Shown here: in pieces, positions 7,172 through 16,304 of the stretch
Layout: every line of letters begins with the position of its first letter
Position numbering within the stretch: position 1 is the stretch's first letter
Source: Nitriliruptoraceae bacterium
GTDB taxonomy: Bacteria > Actinomycetota > Nitriliruptoria > Nitriliruptorales > Nitriliruptoraceae
Direction: 5' to 3'
DNA length: 19,104 bases
NCBI GenBank assembly: GCA_007118045.1
Contig: SKTG01000101.1
Coordinates: 1 to 19,104 of the forward strand
Translations under genes and position numbers: made by a program
Notes under the pieces: generated by a model
What the model was told of the DNA's origin: nothing
Database searches by the model: none
Seen by the model: the letters and a program-made list of their open reading frames with translations, nothing else

Positions 7172-7828
7172 GTGGACAGCGGGGATGACATGGACGCGTT
7201 ACCGCAGCCGCGTGACGACTACACGACCGGGGTGCTCGACGAGGGCTCCGTGCCGGACGACCCGATCGAGCTGCTCCGGCACTGGTTGGACGCCGCGGTG
7301 GCCGCGGAGGTCCCGGAGCCGACCGCGGCGACGCTCGCGACCGTCGACCGCGACGGGCGTCCCGACGCACGCGTGGTGCTCCTGCGGGGCAGCGACGAGC
7401 GCGGCGTGTGGTGGTTCACCAACCGTCGCTCGGCCAAGGGGGAGCAGCTGCGGGCCAACCCGGTCGGGGCGGTGGTGGCGTACTGGCCCCTGCTCGAGCG
7501 CCAGGTGCGCCTGCGCGGACCGGTCGAGGACCTGCCGGACGAGGAGTCCGACGCCTACTTCGCCTCGCGACCGCTCGCCAGCCGCATCGGGGCCTGGGCC
7601 TCCGAGCAGTCCGCGCCCATCGCCGACCGCGCGGCGCTGGAGGCACGGGTCGCGGAGGTCGAGCACCGCTTCCCGGACGGTCCGCGCACGCGGCCACCCG
7701 ACTGGGGCGGCCAGCTCCTGCGGCCCGGACAGGTGGAGTTCTGGCAGGGCCGCCCGGCCCGGCTGCACGATCGCCTGCGCTACGTCCGCTCACCGCGCGG
7801 CTGGGACCTGCAGCGGCTCCAGCCCTGA
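7172..7828 (+). CDS. pdxH: Pyridoxamine 5'-phosphate oxidase
   Basis: A 218-residue FMN-dependent oxidase that converts pyridoxine or pyridoxamine 5'-phosphate to pyridoxal 5'-phosphate, the active vitamin B6 cofactor, in the cytosol. Diagnostic motifs run in order: ARVVLLR near 68-74 (FMN binding), WWFTNRRSAKGEQL near 81-94, YWPLLERQVRLRGPVE near 105-120, ASRIGAWASEQS near 132-143, and the C-terminal WGGQLLRPGQVEFWQGR followed by RLHDR for substrate and FMN contacts. The length is normal. The GTG start at 7172 has GGAGGAG about six bases upstream; an ATG six codons in (7190), preceded by AGCGGGG, is a weaker alternative. It is divergent from the aldo/keto reductase gene and 138 bp before the permease gene. 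Confidence 0.9.
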   Translation: MDSGDDMDALPQPRDDYTTGVLDEGSVPDDPIELLRHWLDAAVAAEVPEPTAATLATVDRDGRPDARVVLLRGSDERGVWWFTNRRSAKGEQLRANPVGAVVAYWPLLERQVRLRGPVEDLPDEESDAYFASRPLASRIGAWASEQSAPIADRAALEARVAEVEHRFPDGPRTRPPDWGGQLLRPGQVEFWQGRPARLHDRLRYVRSPRGWDLQRLQP

Positions 7829-7966
7829 GGGCCGTCCGCCGCGAGCGGTCCCGCAGCCCGCAGCGCCCACCTGCCGGCCGGGGTCCGATCGCGAGGCAGT
7901 ACCGTGCGCGACCTCGTCGTGCCAGCCAGCACGTCGTCAGCTCCCTCTCCCGGTGACCGGAGACCG

Positions 7967-10288
7967 ATGACCGCGACCGGGGACGCACGGCTCGAGAAGC
8001 ATCTCGGGCTGGTGGACGTCTACGCGATCTGCACCGGTGCGATGTTCGCATCGGGCTTCTTCCTGTTGCCTGGCATCGCCGCCGCCAACGCCGGCCCCTC
8101 GGTGATCCTCGCCTACGCCATCTCGAGCCTGCTGATGGTGCCGGCGATGTACTCCATCGCGGAGCTCTCGAGCGCGATGCCCCGCGCCGCCGGCACCTAC
8201 TTCTTCGTCCATCGCAGCCTCGGCCCGCTGGCCGGGACGGTCGGCGGCCTCGGCGCGTGGCTGGTCCTGATCGCCAAGAGCGCGTTCGCCCTGGTCGGGA
8301 TGGGCGCGTACCTCGCGTTGTTCTTCGATATCCCGGTCCAGCCACTGGCCATCGCGCTGACCGTCGCGTTCGGCGTGCTCAACGTGCTGGGCGCCAAGGA
8401 GACCGCCCGCCTGCAGGTCTGGCTGGTGGCGGTCCTCGTGGCGATCATGGTGTTCTTCATCGCCGCCGGGGCCATCGAGATCTGGCGGGGGGATCTCGTC
8501 GGGGTCGAGGCCGGTGGTGGCGAGCTCACGCCGTTCCTGCCGTACGGCCTCGAGGGCCTCGTCGCCACGATCGGCCTGGTCTTCATCTCGTACGCCGGGC
8601 TGACCAAGGTGGCCTCCACCGCCGAGGAGGTCCGGGACCCGGACCGCAACCTGCCCCTGGGCATGCTCCTCGCGCTCGTGACCGTGGGGGTGATCTACAC
8701 CGCCGGCGTCGCGATCCTCGTCGCCGTGCTGCCCTCGGACGAGCTGGCCGACGACCTCACCCCGGTCGCCAGCGCCGGCGACGTCGTCTTCGGCTGGATG
8801 CCGGGGCCGATCGGCATCGGGCTGGTCGTCGTCGCCGCCATCACGGCCTTCGCCTCGACCGGCAACGCCGGGATCCTGACCGCCTCGCGCTACCCCCTGG
8901 CGATGGCCAGGGACCGGCTGCTGTGGGGCGGCTTCGACCGCGTCGGCAGGTTCGGCACCCCCACGCTCGCGGTCATCGTCACCTGCGCCGCCATGATCGC
9001 CCTGATCCTCTTCCTCGACGTCGAACGGCTCGCGAGCCTCGGCAGCGCGTTCCTCCTGCTGCTGTTCGCGCTGATCAACCTCGCCGTCATCCTGATGCGC
9101 GAGAGCCGGCTGAGCTCCTACGCGCCCGGTTTCCGCTCCCCCTTCTACCCGTGGATGCAGATCATCGGCGTGGTCACCACGCTGGGGCTGATCCCGGTGC
9201 TCGGCGCCTTCTACCTCGTGTTCATCCTGGTGATCGTGGTGTTGTCGGCGATCTGGTACCGGGTCTACGTGCGCAGCCGGGTCTCCAACCGGGCGGCGAT
9301 CTACGGTCTGTTCCGCCGGCTCGGTGAGCGGCACGACGCCGGCATCGACGAGGAGCTGTGGTCGATCCTGCAGGAGCGCGGCGCCAGCGAGCAGGACAGC
9401 TTCGACGAGCTCGTCACGCGCGGGCACGTGCTCGACCTCGAGGGGGTCGTGGGCCTCGACGAGGTGCTACGCGACGTCGCGGGCGAGCTGCGCGGCGAGC
9501 TGCGACGGTCGATGCCGGGACTCGACGAGGCTCTGGCGACGGCGGTGAGCCAGGGGATCGTCCCGGACGGCTCGGGGGCCGTCGTGTGCGACGTGACCCG
9601 CGACGACCTCGACCGGCCCGAGGTGGTGCTCGTCCGGGTCAAGCGCGGGGTCCGCGTCACCCGTGGGCGCCGGTTCCCGGGCAGCCCCGGCGGCGAGGAA
9701 GAGGAGACCGGCGACAGCCTCCGCGCCCAGGCGCTGCTGTTCCTCTTCGCGCCGCAGGGTCGCGTCACGCAGCACCTGCGGCTGCTCGCGCAGCTCGTCA
9801 GCATGGTGGAGGTCGACGGCTTCGCGACCACGTGGCGCCGGGCGCACGACGAGCAGGCGCTGCTGGAGACGCTGATCCGCGACGAGCGGTTCGCCTCGGT
9901 CGTGGTGGGAGCGCACGGGCCACCGGCGGAGATGGTCGACCGGCGCATGCGCGACGTCGAGTGGCCCGGCGACACGCTGGTGGCGCTGGTTCGGCGTGGC
10001 GAGCGCACGATCGTCCCGCACGGTGACACCATGCTGCGGGCCGGGGACCGGCTCACGGTGCTGGGCTCGCCGGCGGGGATCGCGGAACTGCGCGGCCGCG
10101 GCCAGGCGCCCCGGCAACCCGTCGACGAGGACGAGATCGAGGCCGCCGCCCACGAGGCGCTGGCAGCCGACGGTGGCACCCTCGCCGCGGACGCCCACGA
10201 CGGCACCGCCGTTCCCGGTGGCGCCGTCCAGATCGCGAGGCCACCGTCGGAGCCGGCGGACGACGCCGGCGTGCACCGGCCGTCCTGA
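7967..10288 (+). CDS. APC-superfamily permease with EIIA-like and RCK_C-like cytosolic domains
   Basis: A 773-residue inner-membrane transporter. Residues 12-435 form an amino acid-polyamine-organocation permease with about 12 membrane helices; EVRDPDRNLPLGM at 221-233 is a typical conserved loop. Residues about 482-642 resemble a PTS EIIA type-2 domain (LLFLFAPQGRVTQHLRLLAQL at 590-610). Residues about 655-710 resemble a TrkA-C/RCK_C ligand-binding domain (DTLVALVRRGERTIVPHGDTMLRAGDRLTVLG, quoted in parts: DTLVALVRRG, GDRLTVLG). The tail from 711 is low-complexity. The EIIA phosphorylation histidine is apparently missing (aligned position Asp542). The substrate is unknown; amino acids are likely, with the C-terminal domains sensing a ligand or nucleotide. 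I chose ATG at 7967 with GGAG four bases upstream, because homology begins there; GTG at 7904 would add 21 residues. Confidence 0.85.
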   Translation: MTATGDARLEKHLGLVDVYAICTGAMFASGFFLLPGIAAANAGPSVILAYAISSLLMVPAMYSIAELSSAMPRAAGTYFFVHRSLGPLAGTVGGLGAWLVLIAKSAFALVGMGAYLALFFDIPVQPLAIALTVAFGVLNVLGAKETARLQVWLVAVLVAIMVFFIAAGAIEIWRGDLVGVEAGGGELTPFLPYGLEGLVATIGLVFISYAGLTKVASTAEEVRDPDRNLPLGMLLALVTVGVIYTAGVAILVAVLPSDELADDLTPVASAGDVVFGWMPGPIGIGLVVVAAITAFASTGNAGILTASRYPLAMARDRLLWGGFDRVGRFGTPTLAVIVTCAAMIALILFLDVERLASLGSAFLLLLFALINLAVILMRESRLSSYAPGFRSPFYPWMQIIGVVTTLGLIPVLGAFYLVFILVIVVLSAIWYRVYVRSRVSNRAAIYGLFRRLGERHDAGIDEELWSILQERGASEQDSFDELVTRGHVLDLEGVVGLDEVLRDVAGELRGELRRSMPGLDEALATAVSQGIVPDGSGAVVCDVTRDDLDRPEVVLVRVKRGVRVTRGRRFPGSPGGEEEETGDSLRAQALLFLFAPQGRVTQHLRLLAQLVSMVEVDGFATTWRRAHDEQALLETLIRDERFASVVVGAHGPPAEMVDRRMRDVEWPGDTLVALVRRGERTIVPHGDTMLRAGDRLTVLGSPAGIAELRGRGQAPRQPVDEDEIEAAAHEALAADGGTLAADAHDGTAVPGGAVQIARPPSEPADDAGVHRPS

Positions 10289-10352
10289 CGTCCCGCCCGT
10301 CGGCCGGGGCCGCGGCCCTCGTCCTCGAACCCGGGCTCTCCGGATGTGTGAG

Positions 10353-10387
10353 GCATCATGACAGCATCGATGATGCTGCTATGATGC
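10353..10387 (+). promoter_or_regulatory. vapBC operator: nested inverted repeats
   Basis: Two inverted repeats are nested. The outer is GCATCAT (10353-10359) and ATGATGC (10381-10387). The inner is AGCATC (10363-10368), spacer GAT, GATGCT (10372-10377). They surround and overlap the promoter boxes. VapB antitoxins normally bind such palindromes, alone or with VapC, to repress their own operon, so this is the expected autoregulatory site. Confidence 0.7.
10358..10385 (+). promoter_or_regulatory. vapBC promoter, predicted leaderless
   Basis: A -35 box ATGACA (10358-10363, five of six matches to TTGACA) and a -10 box TATGAT (10380-10385, five of six to TATAAT) are separated by 16 bases. Transcription should begin about seven bases after the -10 box, at 10392, which is the A of the vapB ATG. 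There is no Shine-Dalgarno sequence before that ATG, in agreement with a leaderless mRNA. Confidence 0.7.
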
Positions 10388-10391
10388 TGAG

Positions 10392-10649
10392 ATGCGGACC
10401 ACCGTGACGCTCGACCCGGACGTCGCCGCCGCGCTCAAGGAGGCGGCGAGGCGGCGAGGCACCTCGTTCAAGGAGGTCCTGAACGAGGCGGTCCGTCACG
10501 GCCTTCGCGCACGTCCCGTCACCCGGGAGTACCGGATGCCGAGCCGACCGATGGGCCTGCGTGTCGGTGTCGACATCGACAAGGCGCTTGCGCTGGCGGC
10601 CGGCGACGAGGACGCCGAGACGCTCCGCAAGCTCGAGCTGCGCAAGTGA
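10392..10649 (+). CDS. vapB: VapB-type ribbon-helix-helix antitoxin
   Basis: An 85-residue cytosolic protein. The N-terminus MRTTVTLDPDVAAALKEAAR gives the beta strand and first helix of a ribbon-helix-helix DNA-binding fold, followed by GTSFKEVLNEAVRHGL at about 24-39 as the second helix. The charged C-terminal half (about 50-85) should be the toxin-wrapping tail. Such antitoxins neutralise VapC and repress the operon. The stop overlaps the toxin start by four bases (GTGA at 10646-10649), the usual coupled layout. There is no ribosome binding site; the upstream promoter places the transcript start on the ATG itself. Specific VapB subfamily is not assigned. Confidence 0.85.
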   Translation: MRTTVTLDPDVAAALKEAARRRGTSFKEVLNEAVRHGLRARPVTREYRMPSRPMGLRVGVDIDKALALAAGDEDAETLRKLELRK

Positions 10650-11074
10650 GGTTGCTCGATCTGAACCTCTTGCTCTACGCGCTGGACGAGTCGTCGCCGC
10701 TCCATCACGAGGCACGGCCGTGGCTGGAGCAGACGCTGTCCGGGTCAGCGACGGTCGCGTTCGATTGGAGCGTGCTGCTCGGGTTCGTCCGCCTGTCGAC
10801 ACGCGCCGCGGTCTTCGTCTCGCCGCTGGAGGTGGACGAGGCCTTGGGCATCGTCCAGGGGTGGCTGGACCAGCCGCCGGTGACGGTCATCCACCCGACC
10901 GAGCGCCACGCGGTGGTGCTGCGCGAGCTGCTCGCCCCGCTCGGAACCGGCGGCAACCTCACCAGCGACGCCCACCTCGCCGCGCTGGCCATCGAACACG
11001 GGGCGGAGCTCTGCTCGACCGACGCCGACTTCTCCCGCTTCCCGGGGTTGCGGTGGGTGCACCCGTTCCGCTGA
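10646..11074 (+). CDS. vapC: VapC-type PIN-domain toxin (Mtu PIN family)
   Basis: A 142-residue PIN ribonuclease, the toxin of the pair. Acidic metal-binding residues expected in the fold are Asp5 (RLLDLNLLLYA), Asp108 (SDAHLAALAIEHGAEL at 107-122) and Asp126/Asp128 (STDADFSRFPGLRWVHP). The GFVRLST stretch at 46-52 and the FPGLRW ending are characteristic of the M. tuberculosis-type PIN group, in which toxins cleave tRNA or rRNA at specific sites; the target here is unknown. The second conserved acid of many VapCs (a Glu near residue 43) is not evident, as in this subgroup. The GTG start overlaps the vapB stop; the toxin therefore depends on coupled translation. All expected core motifs look intact, so it is probably active. 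Confidence 0.88.
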   Translation: MRLLDLNLLLYALDESSPLHHEARPWLEQTLSGSATVAFDWSVLLGFVRLSTRAAVFVSPLEVDEALGIVQGWLDQPPVTVIHPTERHAVVLRELLAPLGTGGNLTSDAHLAALAIEHGAELCSTDADFSRFPGLRWVHPFR

Positions 11075-11351
11075 TCTCTCCCACCGGCTCCTCCGGTCGT
11101 TCGAAGCGTCCGGCACGTTGGGTCAGCCGCTGGAGGTCGCCCGGTACGAGGCCAGGCGTCGCCGCCTCGGTGTGCGGAACGTCGCCGTCCGCGCGACGGA
11201 TCCGATCTCCGCGGTCACGGGTAGCTGGAGCGCCCGGCGCCTCGGCGCCCGTCCAGCATCACGGTCAGCCCACGACCTCGACGCGGCGAGTCGTCCACAG
11301 GTTCTGCCTCGCATCGACGGAGCTGGCGTGGTCGTGTGGCAGCATGGGAGC

Positions 11352-12677
11352 ATGGGCAGGAACAACAAGCAACGACGGGCGGCCAACAAGCGCCGCAAGC
11401 AACAGACATCCCGGCCGCCACCCCGGCCAGCGGGTGGGGCCGACCCGTCCGATGGTCCACGCGACGAGCGTCCCGGACCGACCCGCCCAGACGGTTCGCA
11501 GGGAGCGTCAGGCGTACAAGAGCTCCTCCGAGCGGCCATCCTCGCGTGGGGGATCGAACCGGCCCGGTTCGCCGAACTTCTCGACGCGCTCACGGACCGA
11601 CGGCACCCGGTGCTCGAAGCGGCACAGGAGGCCCTCGCCGCCGTGATGCCGCAGCTGTGGTCGCGTGGCTGGACGCCGGCCGAGCTCGTGCACGTCGTGG
11701 CACGGCAACTCACCACCGCCCACGTCGTGTTGGTCGCCGAGCAGGCGGTCGCCGACGGGCGAGCTCGGCGACGACGCGGGGAGTCGCTCCACCCTCGCTG
11801 GGCGGATCAGCTGGAGGAGCTCGACGGGGTGGCCGCGTCCAGCCCGCCGCTCGACGCCGACCGGTTGCGGCACCTGGTCGAGGTGTTGGGCATGCTCAGC
11901 CGGCTCCCGGTGATCCCTCACGCCATGCCTGCCCCGGACCGGCGTGGGACGCGGCCGACCTCGACGACGAGAGACCTCGACGCTCAGATGCTCGGACGGG
12001 TCCGCGCGTTGCTCGCCAAGGCTGAAGCGACGAACTTCGAGGAGGAGGCCGAGGCGTTCACCGCCAAGGCGCAGGAGCTGATCGCTCGACACGCCATCGA
12101 CGAGGCGTTGCTGCACGAGGTCGACGATGTCGGAGAGCCGTCGCTTCGGCGCATCCTGATCGACGACCCGTACGCGGACGCCAAGGCTCACCTGATCGCG
12201 CAGGTGGCGGAGGTCAACCGGTGCCGGGTGGTGTACTCGAGCGGTCCGGTCTGGATCACGGCGTTCGGTTACGACCACGATCTCGACGCGGTCGAGGTGT
12301 TGGCCACCTCGCTGCTGGCGCAGGCGACGGCGGCGATGGTCCGGCAAGGGCCACGGCGAGATGAGGCCGGCCGATCGCGGACCCGCTCGTTCCGCCGATC
12401 GTTCCTGTACGGCTTCGGGCACCGCATCGGTGAGCGGCTGCGACTCGCGACCGAGGAGCAGGTCGCGGCGTCCGGTGAGCATGGCCGGCTCCTGCCGGTC
12501 CTGGCCGCCCGCGACGACCGGGTGGAGGCCGCGGCGCGCGATGCCTACCCCGAGCTCGTGCACAAGACGACCTCGATCGGCAACGGTTCTGGCTGGTCGG
12601 CCGGCCTCGTCGCAGCGGAGCAGGCGAACCTCGAGGTCGGGCGCCGCCGCCTCGACGCGAGCGGTGTCGGCGCGTAA
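11352..12677 (+). CDS. DUF2786 domain-containing protein
   Basis: A 441-residue protein of unknown function. The N-terminus MGRNNKQRRAANKRRKQQ is strongly basic and typical of this family's start, followed by a Pro-rich linker to about residue 50. A helical region at about 52-185 lacks any motif I recognise. Residues about 213-252 (MLGRVRALLAKAEATNFEEE, then AFTAKAQELIARHAID) are the DUF2786 signature. The C-terminal half is mixed alpha/beta and well conserved in character (WITAFGYDHDLDAVEVLATSLL). The basic tail suggests nucleic-acid binding, but that is inference. The ATG at 11352 is chosen on that N-terminus; GGGAG lies too close (1-2 bases) to be a good ribosome site, and the frame is open upstream to 11118. 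The 277 bp before it hold no gene that I can support. Confidence 0.75.
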   Translation: MGRNNKQRRAANKRRKQQTSRPPPRPAGGADPSDGPRDERPGPTRPDGSQGASGVQELLRAAILAWGIEPARFAELLDALTDRRHPVLEAAQEALAAVMPQLWSRGWTPAELVHVVARQLTTAHVVLVAEQAVADGRARRRRGESLHPRWADQLEELDGVAASSPPLDADRLRHLVEVLGMLSRLPVIPHAMPAPDRRGTRPTSTTRDLDAQMLGRVRALLAKAEATNFEEEAEAFTAKAQELIARHAIDEALLHEVDDVGEPSLRRILIDDPYADAKAHLIAQVAEVNRCRVVYSSGPVWITAFGYDHDLDAVEVLATSLLAQATAAMVRQGPRRDEAGRSRTRSFRRSFLYGFGHRIGERLRLATEEQVAASGEHGRLLPVLAARDDRVEAAARDAYPELVHKTTSIGNGSGWSAGLVAAEQANLEVGRRRLDASGVGA

Positions 12678-13068
12678 CGATCTGTGCCACCGTCGAACGC
12701 TTCCGCTGAGCGCCCAGGCCGTCCTCAGCGGGCGAGGTGCGGCGCCCATCAGTCGAGGAGCGCTCCCGCCGCCTGGTGCACCGCGTCCACCGGCGCCCGA
12801 TCCGACCCGCCCGGCTCGAGGAACTGGCGGACGCCAGAGCGTCGGTCGAAATGGCGCGTGCACCGCTCCACGACCGAGCGCTCGAAGCGCCCGCGGACCC
12901 GGGTGATCGAGTCGCGTCCGGTTCGGCGTCAACCCCGATGAGCACAGCTACACATGCGCGCGCCGATGGGCGCGAGATGCAGCGCAGCTGAGTCGCCTCC
13001 ACCGATCCGGCATCCGCGGCTGCTACACCGGGCCGCATCGCTGGAGGACCGTCGAGGAGGAGAACGCC
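12678..13068. other. Gene-free 391-bp interval
   Basis: No convincing gene, RNA or repeat is seen here except the hairpin at 12703-12731 and the ribosome binding site of the next gene (AGGAGG at 13055-13060). A reverse-strand stretch open from 12928 to 12752 (59 codons) has no start or recognisable match. It may be ordinary spacer or decayed sequence. Confidence 0.5.
12703..12731 (+). terminator. Hairpin after the DUF2786 gene
   Basis: CCGCTGAG (12703-12710) and CTCAGCGG (12724-12731) form a perfect 8-bp stem around a 13-base loop, 25 bases past the TAA stop. No T-run follows. It is a plausible terminator by place and symmetry. Confidence 0.45.
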
Positions 13069-13797
13069 GTGGACCAGCAGCTCGGTGATCAGCAGCTCCG
13101 TGAGCATGTCCGCGGCCTGCGGTCGCGCGGGTTGACGACCAACGCCATCGCCCGCGAGCTGGGGGTCGCCCGTGGCCGGATCGCACCGCTCGTACGCGAA
13201 CTGGCCAGGGAACGGACGCCCCGCACGCAGACCGGGAAACTCGTGGGTTGCTGGGTGAGCGCGGGTTGGAGCGTGGGCTTGGCGGTGCCGGAGGAGCGTG
13301 GCTGGCCCGACCGCGCCGAGCACGGTCACGAGGGCACCGGGCTCGCGGGCGTGTTGGTCGCGCGTGAGCACCTGGGCGCGGGGGGTGAGGTGTCGGTGTG
13401 CGGCTACCTGGTCGACACCTACTGCCTGGGGGTCAAGGACGCGCTCGGCCCGAGGATCACCAGCCGTCGCGGACTCGAGCGGTTCGCCAGCCGCTTCTAC
13501 GAGCCGTTCGACGGTGGTCGCGTCGAAGCACCGGTCGAGCTGGCGCGTCACCTGGTCTGGGGCGCCGTGGCGTACGCGTTCGAACTCGGGTTCGAGCCTC
13601 ATCGGGACCTGTGGCCGGCCGCGGGTCACCTCGAGGCGCTCGAGGGGCGCGGCGACATCGGGTTCGGGCTGCACGGCAAGCCCTACTTCATCTCGGGACA
13701 CTTCGACGACGTGGAGGGGATCTTGCGGACCCTGGAGGGCAGCGTCGGTCTGGACAACGCCCACTTCACGCTGTCCGGACCGCTCGAGCTCGCGTAG
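13069..13797 (+). CDS. HTH-domain protein with uncharacterised conserved C-terminal domain
   Basis: A 242-residue protein. Residues about 10-46 form a helix-turn-helix (LTTNAIARELGVARGRIAPL at 22-41), similar to those of resolvases and transposases. The rest is a different, unnamed domain with striking motifs: GCWVSAGWSVGL at 60-71, VCGYLVDTYCLGVKDALGPR at 110-129, ARHLVWGAVAYAFELGFEPH at 159-178, and FDDVEGILRTLEGSVGLDN at 212-230. I recall similar actinobacterial proteins carrying the VDxYCLGVKxA motif, with no known function. The HTH suggests DNA binding; Cys119, with Cys111 and the two Asp residues around the motif, may be functional. The GTG start has AGGAGG eight bases upstream. It is a lone gene between two hairpins (12703-12731 and 13870-13892). 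Confidence 0.72.
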   Translation: MDQQLGDQQLREHVRGLRSRGLTTNAIARELGVARGRIAPLVRELARERTPRTQTGKLVGCWVSAGWSVGLAVPEERGWPDRAEHGHEGTGLAGVLVAREHLGAGGEVSVCGYLVDTYCLGVKDALGPRITSRRGLERFASRFYEPFDGGRVEAPVELARHLVWGAVAYAFELGFEPHRDLWPAAGHLEALEGRGDIGFGLHGKPYFISGHFDDVEGILRTLEGSVGLDNAHFTLSGPLELA

Positions 13798-13869
13798 AAC
13801 CGCCCCGATGCGTCGGCAGATGCCGGGTCGCTCCGGCGCTTCGGCAGGGTCGCGGTGGCGTGTCCCGGT

Positions 13870-13892
13870 GGGCCTCGATCCCGTCGAGGCCC
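13870..13892 (+). terminator. Strong hairpin after the HTH-domain gene
   Basis: GGGCCTCGA (13870-13878) pairs perfectly over 9 bp with TCGAGGCCC (13884-13892) around the five-base loop TCCCG, 73 bases past the HTH gene stop and before the candidate -10 box of the next gene. There is no U-tract. Being symmetrical, it would also act on the other strand. Confidence 0.55.
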
Positions 13893-13924
13893 GGCCTGCG
13901 GGCGCGACCGCGCCGACGACCCCT

Positions 13925-13930
13925 TACCCT
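13925..13930 (+). promoter_or_regulatory. Possible -10 box TACCCT before the yyaL-like gene
   Basis: TTACCCT just after the 13870-13892 hairpin fits TAnnnT. A transcript starting near 13937 would have a 166-base leader before the ATG at 14103. No clear -35 box is visible. Confidence 0.3.
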
Positions 13931-13987
13931 GGCACCGTCCGTCCTCCCCGTAGCCGCCATGAAGGTTCCCCAGCATGCTCGCCGCAC

Positions 13988-14095
13988 GGGCCAGCTCGGC
14001 GCCGTCCCGCTGGCCCAGGCAGTGCTGTTACAGCCGATGTGAACCCGCCTCCCACGGACTCTGCCACAGCTCCCCGGGGCTCAACGCCGGGAGGG
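13988..14095 (+). promoter_or_regulatory. Structured leader of the yyaL-like gene
   Basis: GGGCCAGC (13988-13995) and GCTGGCCC (14009-14016) make a perfect 8-bp stem. Nearer the gene, CCCGG (14073-14077) can pair with CCGGG (14087-14091), and CCTCCC (14048-14053) is complementary to GGGAGG (14089-14094), part of the ribosome binding site. These pairings could control translation, but GC-rich sequence produces such matches by chance, and no known riboswitch consensus is recognised. Confidence 0.25.
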
Positions 14096-14258
14096 GGTGA
14101 TCATGGTCAACAGACTGGCAGCCGAGACCTCACCGTACCTGCTCCAACACGCGGAGAACCCCGTAGATTGGCATCCTTGGGGCGGAGAAGTGTTCGAGGA
14201 GGCGCGTCGCAGGGACGTGCCGATCTTCCTCTCCGTGGGGTACTCGAGCTGCCACTGG

Positions 14259-14277
14259 AGACCGAACCGAACCCTGG
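14259..14277 (+). other. 19-bp insertion inside the CHWCH motif
   Basis: The extra bases are AGACCGAACCGAACCCTGG. The last four (CTGG, 14274-14277) repeat CTGG at 14255-14258, so a 15-base segment is flanked by a 4-base direct repeat. The segment is itself a small ACCGA repeat. The TGG codon before it (14256-14258) and the TGG just at its end (14275-14277) are identical, and removing one period restores the conserved motif exactly. Confidence 0.8.
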
Positions 14278-14286
14278 TGCCACGTC

Positions 14287-16161
<1,875 letters not shown>

Positions 16162-16218
16162 CTGGCCGGGGAGCCCCTAACCGACGCCGAGGACCTGGCC
16201 GGCCTGCTCGCGGAGTGA
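16162..16218 (+). repeat. Diverged copy of the last 19 codons of the YyaL-like gene
   Basis: Immediately after the TGA at 16159-16161 a second in-frame stretch reads LAGEPLTDAEDLAGLLAE then stop (16216-16218). It mirrors the gene's own end (VCDRPVTDVDDLAALLAE then stop) with 10 of 18 identical residues and an almost identical last 15 bases. The two stops are exactly 57 bases apart. It looks like an old tandem duplication or a remnant of a second copy. Confidence 0.75.
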
Positions 16219-16234
16219 CGGGCGGCAGACCCCG

Positions 16235-16240
16235 TACCCT
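16235..16240 (+). promoter_or_regulatory. Possible -10 box TACCCT before the first alpha/beta hydrolase
   Basis: GTACCCT, 65 bases before the chosen GTG, fits TAnnnT and would start a transcript near 16247 with a short leader containing AGAGGA. No -35 box at proper spacing is seen. Confidence 0.3.
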
Positions 16241-16304
16241 CGGTGGCCGTGAACGTGGCCCATGACGCCGGGTGGTCGGCCGGGCGCGGACGAGAGGAAC
16301 GTGG

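Noticed and set aside
7937..9427. Long reverse-strand open frame opposite the permease (496 codons)
   Set aside because: Composition is D, E, G, R and Q rich with no hydrophobic core or motif; it is a codon-bias shadow of the clear APC permease.
11236..11249. GGCGCC-TC-GGCGCC short palindrome between vapC and the DUF2786 gene
   Set aside because: Loop too small for the full stem and such words are common in this base composition.
11118..11351. 5' extension of the DUF2786 frame
   Set aside because: Arg/Ser-rich with no homology; MGRNNKQRRA is the typical family start.
12752..12928. Reverse-strand 59-codon stretch with FERSVVERCTRHFDRR, faintly like a transposase end
   Set aside because: Too short, no start codon, no flanking inverted repeats or target duplications; similarity is too weak to call an insertion-sequence remnant.
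12256..13764. Reverse-strand open frame across the 391-bp gap and the HTH gene (502 codons)
   Set aside because: It spans the DUF2786 end and the HTH gene with low-complexity sequence; no motif.
13959..14042. Small open frame of 27 codons (MKVPQHARRTGQLG...) in the yyaL leader
   Set aside because: No ribosome binding site and no recognisable peptide; could be a leader peptide but is not supported.
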